This document shows, piece by piece, positions 35,381 through 43,872 of a DNA stretch of 64,000 nt. Source of the DNA: Amycolatopsis thermalba (GTDB lineage Bacteria; Actinomycetota; Actinomycetes; Mycobacteriales; Pseudonocardiaceae); NCBI RefSeq assembly GCF_003385215.1, contig NZ_PQHW01000027.1, positions 1 to 64,000 of the forward strand, read 5' to 3'. The translations under genes were made by a program, and so were the position numbers. Position 1 is the first letter of the stretch. Each line of letters starts with the position of its first letter. The notes beneath the pieces were generated by a model that saw only the letters and a program-made list of their open reading frames with translations, had not been told where the DNA came from and did not search any database.

Positions 35381-35593
35381 AGTACCGGACGGTCTTCAGG
35401 TAGTCTGATCACAGTCCGCGACCGGCGACGTGAATTCGGGTCGCCCCCTTCCTGGAACGCGGCACTAACCACCGATGGCGCAGCCGCGCCGGGTTCGTCC
35501 TTGTGAAAGCCCGCCGAACATGTCTTTCGCCTGCCTGCGCGCAGGCACACCGGGCCTCCCTTGCGACGTACCACCACGTCCGAGAGGCAATGC
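35381..35593 (+). other. Leader region of the DEAD-box helicase gene
   Basis: 213 bp with no gene. It contains the hairpin GCCTGCGCGCAGGC near 35535-35548 and a GAGAGG ribosome site just before the GTG start. A long structured 5' leader would be typical of cold-inducible RNA helicase genes, but no known riboswitch was recognised. Confidence 0.4.
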
Positions 35594-36976
35594 GTGAGCA
35601 TCACCCTTGAGTCCACTTCCACCGTGCAGTCGTTCGCCGACCTGAACCTGCCGGAGCCCCTGCTCGGGGCTCTGCGCAAGGCCGGCATCGACGCACCCTT
35701 CCCGATCCAGTCGGCGACCCTGCCGGACGCGCTCGCCGGGCGCGACGTGCTCGGCCGGGCGCAGACCGGATCCGGGAAGACCCTCGCCTTCGGGCTGGCC
35801 CTGCTGGCCCGCCTCGAGGGCGGCAGGGCCCGGTCGCGGAAGCCCCGCGGCCTGGTCCTCGTTCCCACCCGTGAGCTGGCCCTCCAGGTCAGCGACGCGC
35901 TCACCCCGCTGGCCCGCGCGCTGGGCCTGTGGTGCCGGACCGCCGTCGGCGGGATGGCCTTCCCCCGGCAGGCCGAGGCGCTGCACCGCGGCGTCGACCT
36001 GCTGATCGCCACGCCGGGCCGTCTGTCCGACCACGTCCGGCAGGGCACCGCGGACCTCAGCGAGGTCCAGTTCATCGCCATCGACGAGGCCGACCAGATG
36101 GCGGACATGGGCTTCCTGCCCCAGGTCCGGGAGATCCTGGACCTGACCCCGCGCGACGGGCAGCGGCTGCTGTTCTCCGCGACGCTCGACGGCGACGTCG
36201 GGCAGCTGGTCAACCGGTACATGCACGACCCGGTCGAGCACTCGGTCGCGCCGGCCACCGCCAGCGTCGACACCATGGACCACTACGTGTTCCAGGTCTC
36301 GCGCCAGGAGAAGCAGACGGTGATCACCGAGATCGGCGCCCGCGAGGGCCGCACGATCATGTTCGTGCGCACCAAGCACCACGTGGACCGGTTGACCGAC
36401 CGGCTGCGTGAGCGCGGTGTGCGGGCCGGTGCGCTGCACGGCGGCAAGTCGCAGGGCCAGCGCAACCGGGTCCTGCAGGACTTCCGCGAGGGCCACACCA
36501 CGGTGCTGGTCGCCACGGACGTCGCCGCGCGCGGCATCCACGTCGACGACGTCAGCCTGGTGCTGCACGTCGACCCGGCGGCCGACCACAAGGACTACCT
36601 GCACCGCGCCGGCCGCACCGCGCGCGCCGGGGCGTCGGGTGTCGTGGTCACGCTGATCACGCCGGACCAGCGGCGCACCGTGCGCCGGATGACCGACAAG
36701 GCCGGCGTGCGCGCCGACCAGCTGGTCGTGCGGCCCGGTGACGCGAAGCTGTCCGACATCACCGGTGCTCGCGAGCCGAGCGGGGTGCCGTTCGTGGAGC
36801 GGCCGCGGGACACCGCGCCGCGCCGGGGTGGCGGCTCGCGTGGCTTCGGCGGGCCGACGCGGCCGCGCCGGGGCGGCGGTTACGGCTACGGTGACCGCGA
36901 CCGCGGGCACGGTGCCGGCTACCGGCAGGGGCGTCCGGGCCGCGGCCCGCGCCGCAGCACGCCGTCCGCCAGCTGA
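35594..36976 (+). CDS. DEAD-box ATP-dependent RNA helicase
   Basis: 460 residues from the GTG at 35594. Q motif SFADLNLPEPLLGALRKAGI and PFPIQSATLP; motif I AQTGSGKT (about 57); Ia PTRELALQV; II DEAD in IDEADQMADMGF (about 162); III SAT; IV FVRTKHHVDRL; V VATDVAARGIHV; VI HRAGRTARAG. The C-terminal tail (about 405-460) is Arg/Gly/Tyr-rich (RRGGGSRGFGG, GGGYGYGDRDRG), a typical RNA-binding extension. It would unwind RNA in ribosome assembly, cold adaptation or decay. It is followed by an unusually strong intrinsic terminator. Confidence 0.93.
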   Translation: MSITLESTSTVQSFADLNLPEPLLGALRKAGIDAPFPIQSATLPDALAGRDVLGRAQTGSGKTLAFGLALLARLEGGRARSRKPRGLVLVPTRELALQVSDALTPLARALGLWCRTAVGGMAFPRQAEALHRGVDLLIATPGRLSDHVRQGTADLSEVQFIAIDEADQMADMGFLPQVREILDLTPRDGQRLLFSATLDGDVGQLVNRYMHDPVEHSVAPATASVDTMDHYVFQVSRQEKQTVITEIGAREGRTIMFVRTKHHVDRLTDRLRERGVRAGALHGGKSQGQRNRVLQDFREGHTTVLVATDVAARGIHVDDVSLVLHVDPAADHKDYLHRAGRTARAGASGVVVTLITPDQRRTVRRMTDKAGVRADQLVVRPGDAKLSDITGAREPSGVPFVERPRDTAPRRGGGSRGFGGPTRPRRGGGYGYGDRDRGHGAGYRQGRPGRGPRRSTPSAS

Positions 36977-36991
36977 CGCGCTGAAACCGAG

Positions 36992-37030
36992 AACCGCCGC
37001 GATCCCAGCCCGGGGTCGCGGCGGTTTTTT
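36992..37030 (+). terminator. Intrinsic terminator of the DEAD-box helicase gene
   Basis: AACCGCCGCGATCCC (36992-37006) pairs with GGGGTCGCGGCGGTT (37012-37026) with a single G-T mismatch and a 5-base AGCCC loop region, then a run of six T. It is one of the few textbook Rho-independent terminators in this GC-rich window. Confidence 0.92.
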
Positions 37031-37144
37031 CCTGCGCTCCGCTCGGCTTGGGGCGGCCGGCTCCCCCATGACCACTTGTCACCCGGGACCTCGACTGACA
37101 GGTTGGTCGGCATTCCCAGAACCGACTCAGTCAGGAGAGCCGCG

Positions 37145-37741
37145 ATGAGCACGGTGATCAGCAGCCCCACCATCTCGGTCGACGGCTACCTGGCCGGTCC
37201 CCGCCAGAGCCGCGAGCTCGGGCTCGGCGAAGGCGGTGAGCGGCTGCACCGGTGGATGTTCGAAGCCGCGGAGGAGAACCGGGCCGAGCGCGACGCGATC
37301 CTCGGCCACGGCGCCTACATCATGGGACGCAACATGTTCGGCCCGATCCGCGGCGAGTGGGACGACCCCGGGTGGCACGGCTGGTGGGGTGACGAGCCGC
37401 CGTACCACGCGCCGGTCTTCGTGCTGACCCACTACCCGCGGGAGCCGATCGAGATGGCGGGCGGCACGACCTTCCACTTCGTCACCGACGGCATCGAGCC
37501 GGCGCTCGACCAGGCGCGTGCCGCCGCGGGTGAGCGGTCCGTGGCGATCATGGGCGGTGCGGCGACGATCGACCAGTACCTGGACGCCGGGCTGATCGAC
37601 GAGCTGCGGCTGACCATCGCGCCGACGGTGCTCGGCGACGGCGCCCGGCTCTTCGCCGGCGTGACCAGCCTGGACCTCGAACCCGTGTCGTCACGCACCA
37701 CCACGCTGGCCACCCACGTGACCTACCGCGTCCGGCGCTAG
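37145..37741 (+). CDS. Dihydrofolate-reductase-family (RibD C-terminal-like) protein
   Basis: 198 residues; ATG at 37145 after an AGGAGAG site. ISSPTISVDGYLAGP at the N-terminus, YIMGRNMFGPIRGEW, VFVLTHYPREPIEM, then VAIMGGAATIDQYLDAGLIDELRLTIAPTVLGDGARLF are the standard RibD_C/DHFR-fold motifs for NADPH binding. Family members reduce riboflavin precursors or drugs; most stand-alone actinobacterial copies have unknown substrates. Its stop overlaps the stop of the convergent PIG-L deacetylase gene by 4 bp. Confidence 0.87.
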   Translation: MSTVISSPTISVDGYLAGPRQSRELGLGEGGERLHRWMFEAAEENRAERDAILGHGAYIMGRNMFGPIRGEWDDPGWHGWWGDEPPYHAPVFVLTHYPREPIEMAGGTTFHFVTDGIEPALDQARAAAGERSVAIMGGAATIDQYLDAGLIDELRLTIAPTVLGDGARLFAGVTSLDLEPVSSRTTTLATHVTYRVRR

Positions 37742-38457
37742 ATCGGGAACAGCTCGAACGTGCAGGCCAGCGGCACCCCGAACGACTCGCCGGCCTGGGC
37801 GGCGAACTGGCGCAGGAACGGCTCCGGTTCGGCCATGTCACCGCCCAGCGCGGCCAGGTACGCCTTGTGCTCCCGCAGCGAAGCGACCGCCGCGTCGAAG
37901 GTGTCCGTGATGTCCACCGCGTGGGTCTGCACCGGCGAGCCGCACACGGCCACCCACCGCACGCCGCTCCACGGCTCCAGCCCGAGGTCGCGGAACAGCC
38001 AGCGGTTGGCCGCGTCCCGGACCGCGTCCAGCGTCGCCACGCCGACGTTGCGGTGGTCGGCCATGTTGTACCCGCCGCCGGGGAACGACTCGCGGTGGTT
38101 GAGCGTCACCACCAGCTCCGGGCGGTGCCGCCGGATCGCCGCCGCGATGTCCCGCCGCAACGGGATCCCGTTCTCGATCAGGCCGTCCGGGTGGTCCAGG
38201 AACTCGACCTCCTCGACCCCGACGACCCGGGCCGCGGCCAGCTGCTCCTGCGTCCGCAGTGGCCCGGCCTCCTCGGGCGGCAGGCTGTCGATCCCGGCCT
38301 CGCCCCGCGAGGCGAGCACGTACACCACCGACTTCCCCTGGCCCGTCCACCGGGCGATCGCCCCGGCCGCGCCGTACTCCAGGTCGTCCGGGTGCGCGAC
38401 CACCGCGAGCGCCCGGTTCCAGTCCTCCGGCATCGCGGCCGGTCTCGGGTCGGTCAT
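37738..38457 (-). CDS. PIG-L/LmbE-family deacetylase
   Basis: 239 residues. The zinc-binding AHPDD motif is at residues 21-25 (LAVVAHPDDLEYGAAG), with SRGEAGID, LDHPDGLIENG and a later His motif in NMADHRNVG. PIG-L enzymes remove N-acetyl groups from sugars; in actinobacteria relatives act in mycothiol synthesis (MshB), mycothiol conjugate cleavage (Mca) or antibiotic tailoring. This copy is shorter than MshB/Mca and its exact role is open. Divergent from bioF, with 45 bp between the starts. Confidence 0.87.
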   Translation of the reverse strand: MTDPRPAAMPEDWNRALAVVAHPDDLEYGAAGAIARWTGQGKSVVYVLASRGEAGIDSLPPEEAGPLRTQEQLAAARVVGVEEVEFLDHPDGLIENGIPLRRDIAAAIRRHRPELVVTLNHRESFPGGGYNMADHRNVGVATLDAVRDAANRWLFRDLGLEPWSGVRWVAVCGSPVQTHAVDITDTFDAAVASLREHKAYLAALGGDMAEPEPFLRQFAAQAGESFGVPLACTFELFPI

Positions 38458-38502
38458 GGCCCCTCCACTGCCCAGCGCGGGCTCGGTGCGACACTGCGTG
38501 AC

Positions 38503-39678
38503 GTGAACCTACCGGCTTCCTCCTCTCCAGAGCAGGTTTTCGACTGGCTCGACACCGCGGCCGAGAAGCGCGCGGCGGCCGGGCTGACCCGCCGGCTGCG
38601 GCCGCGGGGAGCCTCCTCGACCGAGCTGGACCTCGCCGGCAACGACTACCTCGGCCTGGCCCGCGACAAGCGCGTCGCCGGGGCCGCCGCGGCGGCCGCG
38701 CTCCGCTGGGGCGCCGGCGCGACCGGGTCGCGCCTGGGCACCGGCTCCACCGAGCTGCACACCGAGCTCGAATACGAGCTGGCCCGCTTCTGCGGCGCGC
38801 AGGCCGCGCTGGTGTTCTCCTCGGGTTTCACCGCCAACCTCGGCGCCGTCACCGCCCTGTCCGGGGCCGAATCCGCGATCGTCACCGACAAGTACGTGCA
38901 CACGTCGCTGATCGAGGGCTGCCGCCTGTCCCGCACCGACGTCGCGGCGATCAACCACTGCGATCCGGCGGCGATCAAGCACGCGCTCGCGACCCGCCGC
39001 AAACCGCGGGCGCTGGTGGTCACCGATTCGGTGTTCTCCGTCGACGGCGATCTCGCCCCGCTACGTGAGCTGTCCCAGGTCTGCCGCGAGCACGGCGCGG
39101 CGCTGCTGGTCGACGACGCGCATGGGTTCGGCGTGCTCGGCGAGGGCGGCCGCGGCGCGGTGCACGCGGCCGGGCTGGCGGGCGAGCCGGACGTGGTCAC
39201 CACGATCACCCTGTCCACGGCGCTCGGCGCGCAGGGCGGCGCCGTTCTCGGGCCGCGCCGGGTGATCCGGCACCTCGTGGAGACCGCGCGCAGCTTCATC
39301 TTCGACACCGGCCTCGCCCCGGCCAGCGCGGCCGCGGCACTGGCCGCGCTCGGGGTGCTCAAGTCCGAGCCTGGCCTGCCGGAGAAGGTCCTCACCAACG
39401 CGGTGACGCTGTCGAGCCGGCTGCGCGCGACCGGGTTCCGGGTGAGCAACCCGGAGGCGGCCGTGATCTCGGTTCAGGCGCCCTCCCCCGAGTCGGCCGC
39501 CGAATGGGCCGGCCGCTGCGCCGAGCAGGGGGTGCGGGTCGGCTGCTTCCGCCCGCCGTCGGTCCCGGACGGCGTCTCGCGGCTGCGCCTGACCGCCCGG
39601 GCCGACCTCACGGAGTCCGATGTGGACACCGCGGTGAAGGTGATCAGCGAGTCGGCGCCAGCCGGCGTCGCATCGTGA
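38503..39678 (+). CDS. bioF: 8-amino-7-oxononanoate synthase (BioF-like), PLP lysine replaced by Thr
   Basis: 391 residues from the GTG at 38503. The alpha-oxoamine synthase fold is complete: LDLAGNDYLGLARDKRV, GAGATGSRLGTGSTELHTELE, ALVFSSGFTANLGAV, ALLVDDAHGFGVLGEGGRG. BioF condenses pimeloyl-thioester with alanine using PLP. The PLP-lysine block, normally TLSKALGSQGG, reads ITLSTALGAQGG: codon 239 (39217-39219) is ACG, Thr, where AAG, Lys, is expected. No nearby Lys replaces it. Either this is an inactive paralogue or pseudo-enzyme, or there is a base error or recent mutation. The rest of the frame is intact. No other biotin genes are in the window. Confidence 0.85.
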   Translation: MNLPASSSPEQVFDWLDTAAEKRAAAGLTRRLRPRGASSTELDLAGNDYLGLARDKRVAGAAAAAALRWGAGATGSRLGTGSTELHTELEYELARFCGAQAALVFSSGFTANLGAVTALSGAESAIVTDKYVHTSLIEGCRLSRTDVAAINHCDPAAIKHALATRRKPRALVVTDSVFSVDGDLAPLRELSQVCREHGAALLVDDAHGFGVLGEGGRGAVHAAGLAGEPDVVTTITLSTALGAQGGAVLGPRRVIRHLVETARSFIFDTGLAPASAAAALAALGVLKSEPGLPEKVLTNAVTLSSRLRATGFRVSNPEAAVISVQAPSPESAAEWAGRCAEQGVRVGCFRPPSVPDGVSRLRLTARADLTESDVDTAVKVISESAPAGVAS

Positions 39679-40090
39679 TGTGCGGGATGCCGTCCTCGTC
39701 GAACTCGTCGCCCTCGGCGACGTAGCCGAACTTCTCGTAGAAGCCGCGCGCGTAGGTCTGCGCGTCGAGCACGCTGTCCGCGTCGCCGACCGAGATCAGC
39801 GCCGCGGTCATCAGGCGGGCGGCGAGCCCCTTGCCGCGGGCGTGCTTCGCGGTGACCACGCGGCCGATGCGCTGGACGCCGTCCCCGTCGTCGAGAACCC
39901 GGAGGTAGGACTCGATGCCGTCGGGGCCGTCGATCCAGAAGTGGCGGGTCGTCGGGTGCAGGTCACGCCCGTCCAGCTCGGGGTACGGGCAGTTCTGCTC
40001 CACGACGAACACCTCCACCCGGAGCCGGAGGATGTCGTACAGCTGCTGCGTGGTCAGGTCCGGTCCGCGGACGCCTCTGTCGGGGTTCAC
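39644..40090 (-). CDS. GNAT-family acetyltransferase (ElaA-like)
   Basis: 148 residues from a GTG at 40088-40090 with an AGGAG just upstream. The N-terminal LRLRVEVFVVEQNCPYPELDGRDLHPTTRHFWI is the ElaA-type opening (R-x-E-V-F-V-V-E-Q). The acetyl-CoA site is RVVTAKHARGKGLAARLMTAAL, and the end is FYEKFGYVAEGDEFDEDGIPHITM. Substrate unknown. It overlaps the bioF 3' end by 35 bp in opposite orientation, and the serine protease gene is next upstream in the same direction. Confidence 0.88.
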   Translation of the reverse strand: MNPDRGVRGPDLTTQQLYDILRLRVEVFVVEQNCPYPELDGRDLHPTTRHFWIDGPDGIESYLRVLDDGDGVQRIGRVVTAKHARGKGLAARLMTAALISVGDADSVLDAQTYARGFYEKFGYVAEGDEFDEDGIPHITMRRRLAPTR

Positions 40091-40100
40091 GGACTCCTGA

Positions 40101-40910
40101 CTACCAGAACACGACCCGCGACGACTCGGCTTCGCTGCGAATCTCGTTCACGTAGGTGATCACGCGGGTGTAGACGCCCGGTTTGCCCGGTTGCGCGCAG
40201 CCGTCGCCCCACGACACCAGCCCGATGAGCGTGTTGCCCACGACCAGCGGCCCGCCCGAGTCGCCCTGGCAGGCGTCCACCTTGCCCTCGGGGTAACCGG
40301 CGCAGACCATCGACCGGGAATCGTAGTTCGAGTAGCTGGCCCGGCAGCCGGAGTCGCTGATGACCGGCACCTCGGCCTTGCGCAGGACGTCCGAGCGCGC
40401 CCCGCCGTCGGAGGTGCGGCCCCAGCCCAGCACCGTCGCGCGGGTGCCCTCGGCGTAGAGCGAGTCGTCGCCGGGCAGGTTCACCGGCTGGTACGGCAGG
40501 CTCTGCGACAACTTGAGCACCGCGACGTCGTTCCCCTTGCCCGGGTCGGAGAACGAGTCCGGCATCCACACCTCGCGCACGGACACGGTCTTGCCCTCGT
40601 TGGTGCGCTTGTCCGTGCGGCCCGCCACGACCCGCAGGTCCGCCCGCTTCACGGCGCCGGCGCAGTGCGCCGCGGTGGCCACGGCGGTCGAGCTGACGAT
40701 GACCCCGCCGCAGAACTGGTTGCCGCTCTTGTCGGTCAGGTACACCGCGTACGGGTAGCTGCTGGTGGACGCCTCCGTACCGCCGACGATGTTCGGACGG
40801 GCGCCGGTGCTCGGCACGGCCGCGGCCACGGCCGCGGGGAACGCGGCGGCGGCGATGACCGCCGTCAGCGCCAGGCGGAACTTGCGGTCGCGTCGACGGT
40901 GCTTCGCCAT
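40101..40910 (-). CDS. Secreted trypsin-like serine protease (S1 family)
   Basis: 269 residues; AAAGGAG lies 8 bases before the ATG. A Sec signal peptide (MAKHRRRDRKFR then LALTAVIAAAAFPAAVAAA) precedes a short propeptide; the mature enzyme should begin at IVGG (residue 41). The catalytic triad is His82 (TAAHC), Asp128 (GNDVAV) and Ser218 (GDSGGP). Asp212, six residues before the Ser, predicts trypsin-like cleavage after Arg or Lys. Four to six Cys fit the usual disulfides. It would be exported as a zymogen and degrade extracellular protein. Divergent from an M15 lipoprotein gene. Confidence 0.93.
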   Translation of the reverse strand: MAKHRRRDRKFRLALTAVIAAAAFPAAVAAAVPSTGARPNIVGGTEASTSSYPYAVYLTDKSGNQFCGGVIVSSTAVATAAHCAGAVKRADLRVVAGRTDKRTNEGKTVSVREVWMPDSFSDPGKGNDVAVLKLSQSLPYQPVNLPGDDSLYAEGTRATVLGWGRTSDGGARSDVLRKAEVPVISDSGCRASYSNYDSRSMVCAGYPEGKVDACQGDSGGPLVVGNTLIGLVSWGDGCAQPGKPGVYTRVITYVNEIRSEAESSRVVFW

Positions 40911-41073
40911 GCGCGCGCTCCTTTCGGAAGAGCTCGATGAATCCCCCGGTGTCACACCCGATGGTCGAAAAACCGGCTTCGGGGCGTGAGATTGCCGCAC
41001 ATACAGTAATCGACAAGGGCCCGGAACCGGTGTCACTGAATCGGGTGGTATCCGGTTCTGCGAAGCTGGAGAC

Positions 41074-41922
41074 GTGCGAGGAATCGTGGCGCTCCTGCTG
41101 GCGCTCGGGCTCGTGGCGTGCGGCGCCCCACCCGAGCCGCCACCCGCACCCGTGCCCTCGCCCACGGTCCCGGCGACCACGACAACCACCACGACCCCTG
41201 CACCGCCGCCCACCACGTCCACGGCACCGGCCTGGACCGTCGGCGCCACCCCGCTGCCCCGCCGCCCGGACGGCTTCGGCGAGATCCGGCCGACCCCGGC
41301 CGTGCTGCGCGACCGCCGCCTCCCGACGACGGACCTGCTGCCGCCGCCCGCGGACGGCCGCTACGCCTCGACGGTGAGCGCGGTCCCGGCGGACGTGCTG
41401 ACGCGCAGCACCTGGCGGCCCGCGTGTCCGGCGGCCACGTCCGAGCTGCGCTACCTGACGATGTCGTTCTGGGGCTTCGACGGGAAGCCGCACACCGGTG
41501 AGATGCTCGTCGGCGCCTCGGTCGCGCGGGAGGTCACGCGCGTGTTCGGGCAGCTGTTCGCCGCGCGGTTCCCGATCGAGGAGATGCGGGTCACCTCGCC
41601 CGCCGAACTCGACGCTCCGCCGACCGGGGACGGCAACAACACCAGCGCGTTCGTCTGCCGCCCGGTGCGCGGCCAGACGAACTGGTCGGCGCACGCGTAC
41701 GGCCTGGCGATCGACCTGAACCCGTTCTGCAACCCCTACACCAAGGACGATCTGGTGCTGCCGGAACTCTCCTCGGCGTACCTGGACCGCTCGTGGGTGC
41801 GGCCGGGCATGGTGGAGGCCGGTGACGCGACGGTGCGGGCGTTCGCCGCGGCCGGCTGGAGCTGGGGCGGGGCCTGGCGGGAGCCGAAGGACCGGATGCA
41901 TTTCACCGCGACCGGCGGGTAG
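41074..41922 (+). CDS. M15-family D-alanyl-D-alanine carboxypeptidase-like lipoprotein
   Basis: 282 residues from a GTG after GGAG. Lipobox LVAC with Cys16 predicts a lipid anchor after signal peptidase II. Residues about 22-65 are a Pro/Thr linker. The C-terminal domain (about 110-282) shows the M15 zinc ligands in TNWSAHAYGLAIDLNPF (His and Asp) and KDRMHF (His), and the EEMRVTSP segment. It probably trims peptidoglycan peptides on the outer face of the membrane. Divergent from the trypsin-like protease gene. Confidence 0.87.
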   Translation: MRGIVALLLALGLVACGAPPEPPPAPVPSPTVPATTTTTTTPAPPPTTSTAPAWTVGATPLPRRPDGFGEIRPTPAVLRDRRLPTTDLLPPPADGRYASTVSAVPADVLTRSTWRPACPAATSELRYLTMSFWGFDGKPHTGEMLVGASVAREVTRVFGQLFAARFPIEEMRVTSPAELDAPPTGDGNNTSAFVCRPVRGQTNWSAHAYGLAIDLNPFCNPYTKDDLVLPELSSAYLDRSWVRPGMVEAGDATVRAFAAAGWSWGGAWREPKDRMHFTATGG

Positions 41923-41988
41923 TAACGGGAACAGATTTCGGGTCCGGACCGGTTGTACCGGATCGGACTACTTGGGAGGTAACCGCAC

Positions 41989-43380
41989 GTGCCCCACTAC
42001 GACCTGGTGATCGTCGGAACCGGCTCGGGGAACTCGATCCTCGACCCCCGGTTCGCGGGCTGGAAGACGGCGATCGTGGAGAAGGGTGTGTTCGGCGGCA
42101 CGTGCCTGAACGTCGGGTGCATCCCGACCAAGATGTTCGTGCACGCCGCGGACGTGGCCGCGACCCCGTCGGTGTCCAGCCGGTTCGGCGTGGACGAGAC
42201 GCTGGACAAGGTGCGCTGGACCGACGTGCGCGACCGGATCTTCGGCCGCATCGACCCGATCGCCGAGGGCGGGCGCGAGTACCGGAAGAACCACGAGGAC
42301 AACGCCGGCGTCACCGTGTACGAGGGCCAGGGGCGGTTCACCGGGCACAAGGAGCTGACGGTGTCGTTCGCGGACGGGCGGCCGGACGAGGTCGTCACCG
42401 CGGACCGGTTCGTGCTCGCCGCGGGCGGGCGTCCGGTGGTGCCGGACCTGCCGGGCCTGGAGGACGTGCGCTACCACACCTCGGACACCGTGATGCGGCT
42501 CGACGTGCTGCCCGCGCGGATGGTCATCGTCGGCAGCGGGTTCATCGCGGCGGAGTTCGCGCACGTGTTCCGCTCGTTCGGGGTGGAGGTCACGATGGTG
42601 GCCCGGTCCGGCGCGTTGTTGCGCAGCGAGGACTTCGACCTCAGCAAGCGGTTCACGGAGCTGGCCGAGCGCCGGTTCGACGTGCGGCTCAACCGCAAGA
42701 CCGTGCGGGTGCGCCCGTCCGGGACGGGGGTCGCGCTGGAGCTGGAGGGCCCCGGCGGCGCGGAGACCGTCGAGGCGGACGAGCTGCTGATCGCGGTCGG
42801 GCGCCGGCCGAACACCGACCTGCTGGACGTGGCCGCGACGGGCGTGACCACGACCGAGAGCGGGCACGTGGTGGTCGACGACCACCAGGAAACGGTGGTC
42901 GAGGGGATCTACGCGCTGGGCGACATCTCGTCGCCGTACGAGCTGAAGCACGTCGCCAACCACGAGGCGCGGGTCGTGCAGCACAACCTGCTGAACCCGG
43001 ACTCGCCGATGACGGCCGACCACCGGTTCGTGCCGCACGCGGTGTTCACCTCGCCGCAGATCGCCTCGGTCGGCCTGACCGAGCAGGAGGCACGGGCGCG
43101 GGGCGTGGAGTACGTGACGTCCACACAGGACTACGCCGGCATCGCCTACGGCTGGGCGATGGAGGACACCAGCGGGTTCGCGAAGCTGCTGGCCGACCCG
43201 TCGACCGGGCAGCTGATCGGCGCGCACATCATCGGCCCGCAGGCGTCGACGGTGATCCAGCCGCTGATCCAGGCGATGAGCTTCGGCCTCGACGCGAAGT
43301 CCATGGCCCGCGGCCAGTACTGGATCCACCCGGCGATGCCCGAGCTGATCGAGAACGCGCTGCTGAACCTGCCGCTGTGA
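41989..43380 (+). CDS. mtr: Mycothione reductase
   Basis: 463 residues from a GTG with GGGAGG 9 bases away. The FAD motif VIVGTGSGNSI, the redox disulfide CLNVGC (Cys39 and Cys44), the NAD(P)H motif VIVGSGFIAAEFAHVF near 180, the second FAD block YALGDISSPYELKHVANHEAR, and the C-terminal catalytic HPAMPEL fit the flavoprotein disulfide reductases. The GTGSGNS N-terminus and length match mycothione reductase, which keeps mycothiol reduced for antioxidant defence in actinobacteria. Other mycothiol genes are not in the window. Confidence 0.92.
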   Translation: MPHYDLVIVGTGSGNSILDPRFAGWKTAIVEKGVFGGTCLNVGCIPTKMFVHAADVAATPSVSSRFGVDETLDKVRWTDVRDRIFGRIDPIAEGGREYRKNHEDNAGVTVYEGQGRFTGHKELTVSFADGRPDEVVTADRFVLAAGGRPVVPDLPGLEDVRYHTSDTVMRLDVLPARMVIVGSGFIAAEFAHVFRSFGVEVTMVARSGALLRSEDFDLSKRFTELAERRFDVRLNRKTVRVRPSGTGVALELEGPGGAETVEADELLIAVGRRPNTDLLDVAATGVTTTESGHVVVDDHQETVVEGIYALGDISSPYELKHVANHEARVVQHNLLNPDSPMTADHRFVPHAVFTSPQIASVGLTEQEARARGVEYVTSTQDYAGIAYGWAMEDTSGFAKLLADPSTGQLIGAHIIGPQASTVIQPLIQAMSFGLDAKSMARGQYWIHPAMPELIENALLNLPL

Positions 43381-43403
43381 GCGGTCAGCCGTAGCGGGAC
43401 CGG

Positions 43404-43829
43404 TCAGCGGGGCGAGCAGGCGCCGGCGATCGCCGAGGTGTCCCAGTAGAACGGGTGCACCTCAGCGATCCGCCGGTCCACGATCGCGATGGTCTGCAGG
43501 ATCGGGAACCGCAGCTCGCGCCCGGTTGCCCGGGCCCGGGCGTGGACGTGGGTGAGCACGACGAGCGGACTGCTGGTGCGGAGGAACTCCTGGGCCACCA
43601 TTTCGAAGGTCTCCCACGCACCGCTCATCGCGGCGAAAAACCGCTCCAGTCCCTCGTGCCCGCGCCAAACCCCGCCATAGGGCAGCGCCTCCGCCTGGTG
43701 GAGGACCACGTCCGGGGCGAAGAACGGGGCAAGCGGTTCGAACGAGGCGCGGCCGGGACCACCGGCGGCCAGGTACGCGGCCTCGGCCGCGTACATACCG
43801 CGCAGCACCGACAGATCACTGGTTTCCAT
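43404..43829 (-). CDS. Nuclear transport factor 2/SnoaL-like family protein
   Basis: 141 residues. A conical NTF2-like fold is suggested by FEPLAPFFAPDVVLHQAEALPYGGVWRGHEGLERFFAAM, VVLTHVHARARATGREL and a terminal HPFYWDTSAI. These small proteins act as isomerases, cyclases or binding proteins; the pocket substrate cannot be told. It converges on mtr, and the MFS transporter is next upstream. Confidence 0.83.
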   Translation of the reverse strand: METSDLSVLRGMYAAEAAYLAAGGPGRASFEPLAPFFAPDVVLHQAEALPYGGVWRGHEGLERFFAAMSGAWETFEMVAQEFLRTSSPLVVLTHVHARARATGRELRFPILQTIAIVDRRIAEVHPFYWDTSAIAGACSPR

Positions 43830-43872
43830 GATCGCTACTGTGGATCACGGCGCGGCTGAGCGCTGGCGGGAA

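Noticed and set aside
35465-37075. 536-codon minus-strand frame opposite the DEAD-box helicase
   Set aside because: Antisense to a canonical helicase with all motifs; composition is that of a shadow frame.
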